From Candidatus Riflebacteria bacterium HGW-Riflebacteria-2 (lineage in GTDB: Bacteria; Muiribacteriota; Ozemobacteria; Ozemobacterales; Ozemobacteraceae), in the NCBI GenBank assembly GCA_002839435.1, contig PGYA01000018.1:1-64000 (forward strand): 64,000 nucleotides of DNA, given 5' to 3'. The notes beneath the pieces are model-generated. The model was not told the DNA's origin and made no database searches. It worked only from the letters and a program-made list of their open reading frames with translations. Positions 6,704 to 15,515 of this stretch are shown piece by piece. A program made the translations under genes and the position numbers. Within the stretch, counting starts at the first letter, position 1; the number at the start of each line of letters is the position of its first letter.

Positions 6704-8144
6704 GAAACAGCAGCTCTCCCTGCTGGTCAGGCGGATTTTTCCAGAGAACCCAATCCTGATTGAATTCTTCGACCTCGATTTCGCGGCGCGATTCAGCGAA
6801 GCGGCCGGCAACTCTTACCAGAGTCTTTTCGCCCTCGACCTGCAACAGGTCCCGCGGCAGAAAAACTCCGGTTTTCTCGCCGAGAATTATTCTAGCGCGG
6901 GCTTTGCCGCCGATAAGCAGTTTCTCTTTTGTATCAAGCGAAATCAGTACCGGAAAAAACCTGATGGCGCTGTTCTGCTGACCGCGCACCCGCCTCGGCG
7001 CCTTGCTGATAGATTTGACTGAACCGGTAAAAACCTTGCCGGGCAACGAATCGAATTCGACGCTTGCCGAAGCTTTTTCAACAATAACATTAGCCTCAGC
7101 TTCGTTGGCCAGCGCTTCAAGATAATAGCCCTCATCGCCAATGATCTGCATTATGGTAACACCAGACCAGGCCTGCTGGCCCGGCCTGAACTTGAAATCA
7201 CCCCAGAGCACCGGATGAATGACAATACCGGAACGCGGCGCCTTGAGTTCTGATTCTTCCATTGATCGCGTTTCTTCGCGCAACGAAGCACGAATTCGCT
7301 CAAGAGTAACCTCGAGGTTGTTCACCTTGATCTGCGCCGACAGCGAAGCTGATTCGAGCTGATTCGAAGCCAGCCAGATTTCGCCAGATGCCACTGATTT
7401 CTGGTATTCAACGCGAGCCAGGTCTTCCGGCAGAGGCGGCTCTGAAAGCTTGTCGCGGATACGCCGGGCGTAATCAAGCTCAATCTCGCGTGAACGCCGG
7501 TCAATTTCGCTGGTTTTCAGCGAAAAAGCGCTATCAAAGCCCTTTTCGGCAATTTGTTTTTTCAGATCATACTGGCGGCTGGCATGCGAGAAGCTTATCG
7601 AGGCAATCTGCAAATCTGAGTGAATTTTCCAGATTTCATCGGCATTCTTACGCTGCCACAGCCAGCGCGCCTCGTGCTCAGCGCGGGCGTATTCGAGTTC
7701 TTTTTCCTTGAGCGCCTTGTCGAGCGCAGCGATTTCTGATGGCGAAACCTGCTCGAGATTCCGCATACGGTCGAGCTGCGAGCCAAGATTACTTTCGCTA
7801 CGACGCATGCGATTTCTGAGATTATCCATGTCAATGCGGACAACCACTGCCCCGGAAGCAGCAACGCTACCTTCCTCGGCCATCGACTCGATTATGCCCC
7901 AACCGTTTTTAAGACCAATACTGCTGATATCCTCCGGTTTCAGGGTGGCGCGCAGTTCCACAAGATTCTGACGTGTTTCGCTTTTGTATTTATAGGAAGG
8001 GCGTTGCGCTCTGGCAGGTTTGCTGCAGCCATTCTGCGAAAACATCATAACAGTCAAAATGAAAAAGGAGAACAGCGGCAGAAGCACACGAAGCCCAGTC
8101 GCAATAACGCGGTCATGGTTGCGGGAACGATCAGCCAGGTTCAT
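6696..8144 (-). CDS. HlyD/MacA-like periplasmic adaptor lipoprotein
   Basis: A single-module adaptor of 482 residues. A basic N-terminus and hydrophobic helix end in a lipobox-like SQNGC (Cys near residue 40), suggesting a periplasmic lipoprotein. The central part is a long Arg/Glu/Leu-rich coiled-coil hairpin (about residues 110-290). The ensuing APRSGIVIHP closes the lipoyl domain and is followed by barrel and membrane-proximal regions. Its ATG overlaps the TolC-like gene's stop by 4 bases (8141-8144), and it overlaps the double adaptor downstream. With that neighbour the exporter has three adaptor modules encoded consecutively, which is unusual. Confidence 0.88.
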   Translation of the reverse strand: MNLADRSRNHDRVIATGLRVLLPLFSFFILTVMMFSQNGCSKPARAQRPSYKYKSETRQNLVELRATLKPEDISSIGLKNGWGIIESMAEEGSVAASGAVVVRIDMDNLRNRMRRSESNLGSQLDRMRNLEQVSPSEIAALDKALKEKELEYARAEHEARWLWQRKNADEIWKIHSDLQIASISFSHASRQYDLKKQIAEKGFDSAFSLKTSEIDRRSREIELDYARRIRDKLSEPPLPEDLARVEYQKSVASGEIWLASNQLESASLSAQIKVNNLEVTLERIRASLREETRSMEESELKAPRSGIVIHPVLWGDFKFRPGQQAWSGVTIMQIIGDEGYYLEALANEAEANVIVEKASASVEFDSLPGKVFTGSVKSISKAPRRVRGQQNSAIRFFPVLISLDTKEKLLIGGKARARIILGEKTGVFLPRDLLQVEGEKTLVRVAGRFAESRREIEVEEFNQDWVLWKNPPDQQGELLFHE

Positions 8145-9670
8145 CTTATTTCTTCAGTTTCTGCGGGAATTGGCAAAAGAGCCTTACCAGCCTGCTCAGC
8201 CCGAGTTTTGACACCAAGGTAATGAGCCAGAGTTCCTGTTTCGTATAGCAGTCTGAGCCATTCGGTTATCAGTCTTGACTCGCCCTGCACAACCGCGAGA
8301 CTGGCGTTGTCGAAATCCTGCTGATAACGGGTAAGGTCAAGCAGAGTGACTTTGCCGAGCTGAAAATTAAGGCGCTGTCCGTCAAGAACTTCGGCCGAGA
8401 GCTTTTGCGAAGCCTTGAGCGAAACGAGGTTACGGAGATAAAACTCAAAACGCTCAAATGTCTGGGTGACCGAGATTATTATGTCGGCACGTTTCTGGCG
8501 CATGCGCTCTTCGAAAGCCTTGAGTTTATGGCGCTGGCTGGCCAGATTGAGCTTTTCGGCCTCTGGCCCGAAGCTGAAGCTGTAAGCAACCGAAACATCC
8601 CAGTTTTTATCAGGCATCTCGTTAGCAGAATCAATATCAAAAGAGCGGCCCTGCTTGCCCCAACGCATTTGGGCGCTGAGATCAGGGCGACTCAGTTCGC
8701 GCAATTTTTCGACGTTAGTTCGCTGCAGATTATGCTGACTTTCGTATACGCGCCAGTCAGGGCGATTCACCAAGGCTGTCTCAAGAAGGTCTTCGACCGA
8801 CAATTTTTCAGGAATAGACTGCAGCACCAGTTCGAGTGGAAAGCTGGCCATTTCGGGATCCCAGGCGCTGTGGCCGAGTCGCGACGCCAGGCTGCGATCA
8901 TTGTCGCGCAAAGCCAGGGCGATCTCTTCATTGCCGGTTTCCGCCTGTTGCAGGCGCATGCTGGCTTGTTTCAGGTCAAGTTCACTGCCGATTCCGGTAT
9001 TGAGCTTAATCTCGGCTTCTTCGACGAGAGTGGCGTAAAAGCTGGTATTCTGCTTTTTCAAAGCCTCGTTGCGCGCGGTAACTATGCGATCAAAAAGGTT
9101 GTGCAACGAATCGAGCAATACATCGAGTAATACAGAATCGGTCTGCGCCTCACTCATGCTGTAGGCTGCGTGGGCGAGGCGGCGGTCGAGCGCATTGACC
9201 CTTGCGTCATTGCGCAGCAGACCAGTCTGCCAGCCGAGATAAATTGACCTGAAATAGCTTGACTGCGAACTGGTATATTCGGTCTTGCTCTGAGAATATT
9301 CGTAACTTATGCGACCTAGAGGCGTTTTCTGAACCAGGGCGGCGGCACCACCGTGCCGACGTGTGCTGTAATCTTCTTCAAAACCGGTAACCGAATTAAA
9401 GCTGCGATTGGCTGACTTGCTCGAATCAGCAGTGTAATTGAACTGCGGCGAAAAATCAGCCAGAGCACGTTGCTTATCGGCGAGCGAGCTCTCGAGTTCG
9501 TGGCCGGCGGCCAGCAAACTGCGATTACCATCGACTACCCGGCCAGCGAATTCGCGCAACGGCGCTGGCGCCAGCAAAGTTACTGAGGCCGAACCGGTAT
9601 CAGCAGAAATTAGTGCCGGCGTTATCAGCAGAACCGCGGCCAGAAAAAGAAATTTGTTCGTTATGTTCAC
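8141..9670 (-). CDS. TolC-family outer-membrane efflux channel
   Basis: A 509-residue protein with a cleavable signal peptide (hydrophobic residues about 6-23, ending near ISA-D) and two repeated halves rich in long helices, the usual outer-membrane efflux protein architecture. Features such as LNTGIGSELDLKQASMRLQ and FQLGKVTLLDLTRYQQDF are the paired motifs of the TolC family's coiled-coil tunnel. A trimer would span the outer membrane and dock to the adaptors encoded downstream. The start is a GTG whose GTGA overlaps the previous gene's stop (9667-9670). It is slightly longer than typical family members. It confirms a diderm envelope. Confidence 0.9.
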   Translation of the reverse strand: MNITNKFLFLAAVLLITPALISADTGSASVTLLAPAPLREFAGRVVDGNRSLLAAGHELESSLADKQRALADFSPQFNYTADSSKSANRSFNSVTGFEEDYSTRRHGGAAALVQKTPLGRISYEYSQSKTEYTSSQSSYFRSIYLGWQTGLLRNDARVNALDRRLAHAAYSMSEAQTDSVLLDVLLDSLHNLFDRIVTARNEALKKQNTSFYATLVEEAEIKLNTGIGSELDLKQASMRLQQAETGNEEIALALRDNDRSLASRLGHSAWDPEMASFPLELVLQSIPEKLSVEDLLETALVNRPDWRVYESQHNLQRTNVEKLRELSRPDLSAQMRWGKQGRSFDIDSANEMPDKNWDVSVAYSFSFGPEAEKLNLASQRHKLKAFEERMRQKRADIIISVTQTFERFEFYLRNLVSLKASQKLSAEVLDGQRLNFQLGKVTLLDLTRYQQDFDNASLAVVQGESRLITEWLRLLYETGTLAHYLGVKTRAEQAGKALLPIPAETEEIR

Positions 9671-10344
9671 GAAAGCCGCTCCATTTCTATCTGCAAAATT
9701 GTGCTGGTAGTGAAAAACTCCCCGGAATTATCAGGCATCGCCATGCGATAGCGATATTCAATGTGGTTGCTACAGCCGTGGATCCATTTTTCCTCATCGT
9801 CATAGCTGAAGATACCTTTACCGATGAGACCGCTGGCCGGGTCATCAGGATGCCCCGAGAACAGCTCGGTCGAAAAAATCATGAGTTTCTCATTGTCTTC
9901 GTCGCAGCCAACAAAACAGTAGCGCGTATGAAAAGCCGTTGCCGAACCGGAAGCATCTTCAACTCTCTGCACCCAGCTGTCGCCAACCTGCAGCGCCTGT
10001 TCGGGAAAGCGCATCATCGAGTGTTCAGCGCCCTGCCAGGCCGCGTTGCCACCCACCCAGCGCACAGTTCCAAGGCTGTCCATCTGCATTGTTGATTCGA
10101 CGCCAGTTTTCGGCAGAGATTCGGCGGGCACACTCTTATCAGCTGAAACATGGTCAATTATGACCCTGATCATAGCCTGTTCGGCATCACAACTGGCGAT
10201 TTTCTGACTGATGCGCATTTCCATGCTGATTGGATTTTTGATGTTGCCCATCGGCATTTCGATGTCTACCCCACCCTTTATCGAGATGACATAGCGCATC
10301 TGCCGGCCCGGTAAAAAACCATATCTAAATAAATAACTGCTCAT
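9667..10344 (-). CDS. Hypothetical protein, first gene of the exporter operon (225 aa)
   Basis: No signal peptide or membrane helix is visible. The sequence is beta-rich, with a start FRYGFLPGRQMRYVISIKGG, a central LQVGDSWVQ and a final EYRYRMAMP...TTSTILQIEMER. This resembles secreted or cytoplasmic DUF6263-like proteins whose beta-barrel-like domain may bind a hydrophobic ligand; that likeness is weak and from memory. Its stop overlaps the TolC-like GTG by 4 bases, so it belongs to the export unit. A role in delivering or sensing the substrate is inference. No good ribosome site precedes the ATG at 10344, but TATAAA lies about 10 bases upstream, so the transcript may be nearly leaderless. 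Confidence 0.7.
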   Translation of the reverse strand: MSSYLFRYGFLPGRQMRYVISIKGGVDIEMPMGNIKNPISMEMRISQKIASCDAEQAMIRVIIDHVSADKSVPAESLPKTGVESTMQMDSLGTVRWVGGNAAWQGAEHSMMRFPEQALQVGDSWVQRVEDASGSATAFHTRYCFVGCDEDNEKLMIFSTELFSGHPDDPASGLIGKGIFSYDDEEKWIHGCSNHIEYRYRMAMPDNSGEFFTTSTILQIEMERLS

Positions 10345-10534
10345 GGTGCCTATTTATACCTGAAATCGCCAATATTTGCCAGAGTAAATTCAGCTTTTGT
10401 ATACCAGGGAGACAAGCAAATGGCATTTACGATTCCGAGAACGAATAGTCTAACGAAACAACTGTTATTTTTAGTGAAGGTGTTGCCGATATGGCTTTGC
10501 GGATTATGTCTGAATTTTTAATGGTGGTATCTTT

Positions 10535-10945
10535 ATGGCCAGAATTTTATACTTAATGCTCCTGCTGGCGATTATCGCCGGCGCACCAGCGCTCGCAGGC
10601 GAAGAAAAGCCTTCTCTGCAGCTTTCCGGCAACGAAATCGATCTGCTGGTTGGCACGCCGGTCGGCGTTGAAGAACCACTTGATACGCGAAGAACCCGCG
10701 TAGATGAGAGTGTCAGGCACGACTTCAGCAATCTGCTCGAAGAAGACTTCAACTCAGAGTCAGACCTGGCTGAGATCAGCTGGTCTGATGCCGAAGACGC
10801 GGCCATCGACCCGGATCAGGCCGAATCAATGCTGATTGACCTGCTGTCCGAGACCGGCGAGCTTGAAGGCTTCGACTTTTCCGAAGACGGCGAAAGTGAT
10901 GAAGCGAATTCTATCGACAACGTTGAAACGGAGTTTAAGCTGTGA
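10535..10945 (+). CDS. Secreted, highly acidic hypothetical protein (136 aa)
   Basis: A clear signal peptide (hydrophobic residues about 4-18, cleavage near ALAG) is followed by a strongly acidic chain rich in Asp, Glu and Ser, with few basic residues and no Cys. The low complexity of its C-terminal half (DLLSETGELEGFDFSEDGE) suggests a disordered periplasmic protein. No family is recognised. It lies 35 bases ahead of the HAMP membrane protein on the same strand, so the two may be cotranscribed. Ribosome site weak (GGTGG). Confidence 0.65.
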   Translation: MARILYLMLLLAIIAGAPALAGEEKPSLQLSGNEIDLLVGTPVGVEEPLDTRRTRVDESVRHDFSNLLEEDFNSESDLAEISWSDAEDAAIDPDQAESMLIDLLSETGELEGFDFSEDGESDEANSIDNVETEFKL

Positions 10946-10980
10946 TAATCTTAAAGAAAAGTTTTCAGGAGGGTGACTAA

Positions 10981-11637
10981 ATGTCAGAAATCCGGCGGCG
11001 CAAGAAGTATTTTATCAAACCGGGCTTCCAGAGCAGGTTGACCGCGATTTTCATTCTCATTGTAATCATCGTCGCCAACATCGTCGGCGCCCTGGTTTAC
11101 GGTTTTTCGGTTGAGAGGCTCGAAAGCAACCTGGTGGAAGAAGCCAAGCTGCCGGTCGACAGCAAGCAACTTGGGCAAGCCCTCTTGCCTGGCGTCATTA
11201 CGGCGCAACTGATCAGCATTTTTGTGGTGGCGTTCATCTGTATTTTCGTGACGCATACGATAGCAGGCCCGGTGTACCGCATGGAAAAAGTTGTGCGCAA
11301 CATCGGTGAAGGCGATCTTACCCATTTCATCAAACTGCGCCCGAAAGATGAACTCAAGGATCTGGCCGATGCCATGAACGAGATGACCATGGGCCTGCGC
11401 AACAAGGTCATCAGTTTCCGCGAGAACACCAGTAAAATTCAGGAAGGTGTGGCCCTTGCCCGCAGCACCGGAAAACTCGACAAGCTCGATGAAGTTCTCA
11501 AGGCCGTAGAAGCCATGGAAGAATCACTCGGTTCATTCACCCTCGAAAAGGAACGCCGCGAACGCAAGGTCGTCGATGACGAAGAAAGTGAAGGCGGCGA
11601 AGGCAGCGAAAAAGATCAAGAATACGCCAAAAGCTGA
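10981..11637 (+). CDS. Two-helix membrane protein with HAMP domain (218 aa)
   Basis: An excellent AGGAGG precedes the ATG. Two membrane helices (about residues 19-42 and 75-95) enclose a periplasmic loop of only 30 residues. A HAMP domain follows (about 93-147, HTIAGPVYRMEKVV...GDLTHFIKLRPKDELKDLADAMNEM), then a coiled coil and a disordered acidic tail. There is no kinase, cyclase or methyl-accepting output domain, so it is a stand-alone HAMP protein. Such truncated receptors may act as adaptors for other signalling proteins. A strong terminator follows. Confidence 0.85.
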   Translation: MSEIRRRKKYFIKPGFQSRLTAIFILIVIIVANIVGALVYGFSVERLESNLVEEAKLPVDSKQLGQALLPGVITAQLISIFVVAFICIFVTHTIAGPVYRMEKVVRNIGEGDLTHFIKLRPKDELKDLADAMNEMTMGLRNKVISFRENTSKIQEGVALARSTGKLDKLDEVLKAVEAMEESLGSFTLEKERRERKVVDDEESEGGEGSEKDQEYAKS

Positions 11638-11653
11638 CAGGCTGGCATAAAAC

Positions 11654-11694
11654 AACCGGGTAACGGCCCAGCGCCGTTACCCGGTTTCATTTTA
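11654..11694 (+). terminator. Rho-independent terminator
   Basis: A perfect 14-bp stem (AACCGGGTAACGGC at 11654-11667 and its complement at 11673-11686) with a 5-base loop is followed by a T-rich tract. It lies 17 bases after the HAMP gene, and may also stop transcription arriving from the opposite strand. Confidence 0.9.
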
Positions 11695-11709
11695 GTCGAT
11701 GCAACTCTA

Positions 11710-12489
11710 CTATGGAAAAGCTTTGCGAACGACGGACTCAGCTGTATCACGAGAAGTTACAGGTATGCGTTTGATCGAAAAGGGGTTGGCACCCGGTTCG
11801 TTGTAGCCATGCACGCTGGTAAAATGCAGGCGGAAGCCTGAGTGACGTGCTATTGCCGAAAACTCAGGATTGAATTTGCCATAAGGCCAGGCTAATGCGA
11901 TTGGACGTTCGCCTAGAATCGCTTCGAGACGCGATGAAGAAATGCGCAGGTCGCGCTGTAGCAGGCGCAGCACCGGGTTTTCCGGATGACCGGCAAAAGC
12001 ATCGAAGATGGTTAAAGAATCATTATGTAGATCGTGGGTATGTGAGCCAAAATCGAAGTAACCGCTTTCAGCCATTTCTTTGATCTGACGCTCGGTTAGA
12101 TATTCGGCGAACTGAATTCGGCGGCCAGCCCGCGATGTTATCATAAAAACCGTCATTGGTATCCGCAAACGCCGGGCTACCGGCAAAGCAAAGCGATAGA
12201 GGCTTGCGTAGCCATCATCAAAGGTCACCAGAACCGGCTTGTCCACAGACAAGGTGCCGGCAAGAAAACGGCGGGTCTGAGCCAGTGTAAGAGGTCTGAA
12301 ACCGGCGTTAAGGAGCGCCTGCATGTGCTCAACAAACTGTTCTGGCGTACAGGAAACATCCGATGTTACCTTGTTCTGGATATGATGGTAAACCAGCACG
12401 GCCAGGCGAGTTGAATCAGCCGAAAGTTCTGTTGGGTTAAAAACCAGCAGCAAACAGACAGATAAAACCCAAAGCAATTTTCTTGTCAA
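11710..12489 (-). CDS. Secreted polysaccharide deacetylase (NodB/carbohydrate esterase 4 type)
   Basis: A 259-residue protein with a signal peptide (about residues 4-24). It carries the NodB-homology motifs: TFDDGY (catalytic base and metal Asp), HTHDLH (metal His pair) and AWPYGKFNPE in the place of motif 3. The leading VLVYHHIQ and the layout match the PgaB/IcaB-like branch, which de-N-acetylates exported poly-GlcNAc-type polymers. Substrate is therefore probably an N-acetylated surface glycan, but no polysaccharide synthase lies nearby. It is transcribed in the same direction as metK, separated by the metK terminator. Confidence 0.88.
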   Translation of the reverse strand: MTRKLLWVLSVCLLLVFNPTELSADSTRLAVLVYHHIQNKVTSDVSCTPEQFVEHMQALLNAGFRPLTLAQTRRFLAGTLSVDKPVLVTFDDGYASLYRFALPVARRLRIPMTVFMITSRAGRRIQFAEYLTERQIKEMAESGYFDFGSHTHDLHNDSLTIFDAFAGHPENPVLRLLQRDLRISSSRLEAILGERPIALAWPYGKFNPEFSAIARHSGFRLHFTSVHGYNEPGANPFSIKRIPVTSRDTAESVVRKAFP

Positions 12490-12509
12490 AGCTGGTTTCT
12501 CCTGTACAG

Positions 12510-12542
12510 CGAAAACCGCCCGTCTCCCGACGGGCGGTTCGT
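12510..12542 (-). terminator. Rho-independent terminator of metK
   Basis: On the minus strand, just after the metK stop, an 11-bp perfect stem (arms 12514-12524 and 12529-12539, AACCGCCCGTC type) with a 4-base loop is followed by TTTTC. It separates metK from the deacetylase downstream. Confidence 0.8.
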
Positions 12543-12556
12543 AATTCAGTCAGCAA

Positions 12557-13738
<1,182 letters not shown>

Positions 13739-13772
13739 AGAGTCCTCCGTGTACCTTTCAATAAGTGGCGTG

Positions 13773-13801
13773 ATTATAACAGTCACTCCCGACAGCGTCA
13801 A
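13773..13801 (-). promoter_or_regulatory. Sigma-70 promoter of metK
   Basis: On the minus strand TTGACG (13796-13801) and TATAAT (13773-13778) are separated by exactly 17 bases. This is the clearest housekeeping promoter in the window. The predicted start lies near 13766. Confidence 0.85.
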
Positions 13802-13888
13802 GAAAAACCCAATGAAATTATTTGTACATCAAAACGGGCCGCCAGACTTCTTAAAGAAGCCTTGCGACCCGCTCTACCGGAACAGTTT

Positions 13889-14038
13889 CTACCTGTTGTT
13901 ATTAAACGAGGCAGAAGTCTGCATCGTGGCGGTTGAGGAATAGAGCATCCCGGAAACTTCCCGGTAGGCAACGCCGTAGCTGACTACGAACCCGACAACC
14001 CCCGTGAGAAGTAGCAGAATTAGAGCTATTATTCTCAT
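13889..14038 (-). CDS. Small membrane or secreted peptide (49 aa)
   Basis: The ATG at 14038 is preceded by GGGAGG seven bases upstream, which decides the start against a longer frame from 14185. The first 22 residues are one hydrophobic helix (MRIIALILLLLTGVVGF), followed by a polar Ser/Thr/Asn-rich tail ending FNNNR. It could be a small inner-membrane protein or an exported peptide. No family is recognised. It lies between metK and the divergent DUF445 gene. Confidence 0.6.
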   Translation of the reverse strand: MRIIALILLLLTGVVGFVVSYGVAYREVSGMLYSSTATMQTSASFNNNR

Positions 14039-14175
14039 AGTCCGTCCTCCCTTCCACTGACAGTGCCTTATCGGCAGCATCGGTAATTTGCCTGACCTAA
14101 AAACTGGAAGCCGTGAAAAATTTGTGAGATAATGCGATACAACAATATAGACAAGGTGATGAAGGGTTCTGTTAC

Positions 14176-14826
14176 ATGCCCGCACTCTGGCAAAGTTTTA
14201 TCTTATCGGCGTTTCTTGGCGGACTGATCGGCTGGGTAACCAACTGGCTGGCAATAAAAGCCCTTTTCAGGCCCAAGGAACGCTGGCATTTCATGCTGTT
14301 TGATTTTCAGGGGCTTCTGCCCAAACGCCAGAAGGAACTGGCAAACAATCTCGGCAAAATTGTTGAGGGCGAGTTGATCAGCGTTGAAGAGCTGATTAAA
14401 AAAGTAGAACCGGCCGATATCGACCCACTGATCGAAGATGTCATGCGCAAAAACCGCGATGACATGGAAAAGCGCATCAAGGATTTCATCGGCAGTATCG
14501 CCAACAAGATCCCCTTTTTCAACCTGAGCGCCGACACACTGGTTAAATCAGTAATGGATCGCATCGAAAGCGAGCTCTGCGTGGTATTGAAGAAACAGGT
14601 TCCGATGATGCTTGACCGTGCAGCTGAAAAGGCTGCTGAAAAGATTTCGGTGCAGGAAATCGTTATCGAGAAGGTCTGCAAAATGGATCTGATCAAACTG
14701 GAAAACATTTTTAACCGTATCGCCGACAAAGAAATGAAAGCAATCATCCGCCTCGGTGGCGTTCTTGGCATATTTGTCGGCATTGTCCAGTGGGCAATCC
14801 AGAACTTCATCATCGCCGCAATGTGA
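14176..14826 (+). CDS. DUF445-family membrane protein (216 aa)
   Basis: The N-terminal helix carries the family's GGLIGWVTNWLAIKALFRP signature. A long amphipathic, charged middle section (about residues 45-185) follows, and a second hydrophobic helix (LGGVLGIFVGIVQWAIQNFI) closes the protein. DUF445 (YheB-type) proteins are membrane proteins of unknown function with N- and C-terminal anchors, so this matches in topology, although it is shorter than many members. A GAAGGG lies 9 bases before the ATG. It forms a single-gene unit closed by a terminator. Confidence 0.85.
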   Translation: MPALWQSFILSAFLGGLIGWVTNWLAIKALFRPKERWHFMLFDFQGLLPKRQKELANNLGKIVEGELISVEELIKKVEPADIDPLIEDVMRKNRDDMEKRIKDFIGSIANKIPFFNLSADTLVKSVMDRIESELCVVLKKQVPMMLDRAAEKAAEKISVQEIVIEKVCKMDLIKLENIFNRIADKEMKAIIRLGGVLGIFVGIVQWAIQNFIIAAM

Positions 14827-14828
14827 CT

Positions 14829-14861
14829 GCCGAACTGACGACCGGAGTTCGGCGGTTTTTT
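14829..14861 (+). terminator. Rho-independent terminator
   Basis: An 8-bp stem GCCGAACT/AGTTCGGC (14829-14836 and 14846-14853) is followed by GG and six T. It starts 3 bases past the DUF445 gene. Confidence 0.85.
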
Positions 14862-14938
14862 GTTTACAAATGGTGTACACAGCATTAAAATTTATGCAGA
14901 TTCGGCCTGGCCGATAAAGTTTTACACGGGAGCTTGCG

Positions 14939-15364
14939 ATGAAGATAAAAGGGATGTTGGTTACGCTTTTGATGGTAGTTTTGAGTGGTGCTCTTTTTGC
15001 TGGCGTATTGCCGCCAGCCGAAGAGTTGAGTGCGATCGATGCAATGATCGACAAAATGATGGAAGGCTATAACGCCGGTGATGCAACGGCATTTTACGCC
15101 GACTGGGCTGCCATGATGGCGGCGATTTGCACGCCACAGGCATTTCAGACGCTGTATGTCGATAATTACATGAAAACTTTTGGCGCTTATGTTTCGCGAA
15201 CGGTAAATGCTGATGAGAGCGTGGTAATGGCAGATGTTCCGAATGGTTTGCTGGTTTATACTGCCAAATTTGCCAACAACGAAAACATCAAAATGAGCGT
15301 CAACCTCTTCAAGGAAAATGATATCTGGAAAATCCAGCAACTGACAATTCAGGCCATGCCATGA
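14939..15364 (+). CDS. Secreted NTF2/SnoaL-like hypothetical protein (141 aa)
   Basis: A signal peptide (about residues 1-21, ALFAG) is followed by a compact domain of about 115 residues. Its pattern, an N-terminal helix with MMEGYNAGDATAFYADWAAM and a terminal strand NLFKENDIWKIQQLTIQAMP, resembles the cone-shaped NTF2/SnoaL-like fold (DUF3887-like). Such proteins bind small ligands or act as accessory domains; no catalytic residues can be assigned. GGGAG precedes the ATG at good spacing, and a strong terminator follows. Confidence 0.7.
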   Translation: MKIKGMLVTLLMVVLSGALFAGVLPPAEELSAIDAMIDKMMEGYNAGDATAFYADWAAMMAAICTPQAFQTLYVDNYMKTFGAYVSRTVNADESVVMADVPNGLLVYTAKFANNENIKMSVNLFKENDIWKIQQLTIQAMP

Positions 15365-15389
15365 TCGATTATTGATCTCGGCTTTAAAG

Positions 15390-15426
15390 GGCGCCCTGCT
15401 GCAATTACGGCGGGGCGCCTTTTTTT
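15390..15426 (+). terminator. Rho-independent terminator
   Basis: A 12-bp G/C-rich stem with two G-U pairs (15390-15401 and 15108+300-15419, i.e. arms around a 6-base loop at 15402-15407) is followed by seven T. It closes the preceding secreted-protein gene. Confidence 0.88.
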
Positions 15427-15515
15427 GCGCAAAAAATGCACAGAACTGCTGGCATATTTCTTGCTGTCAGAACTCTACTAGTCACAAATGATACAGAAAG
15501 GCATTCAGGCAAACT

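Noticed and set aside
13739..13801. SAM riboswitch upstream of metK
   Set aside because: The promoter leaves a leader of only about 28 bases; there is no room for a riboswitch.
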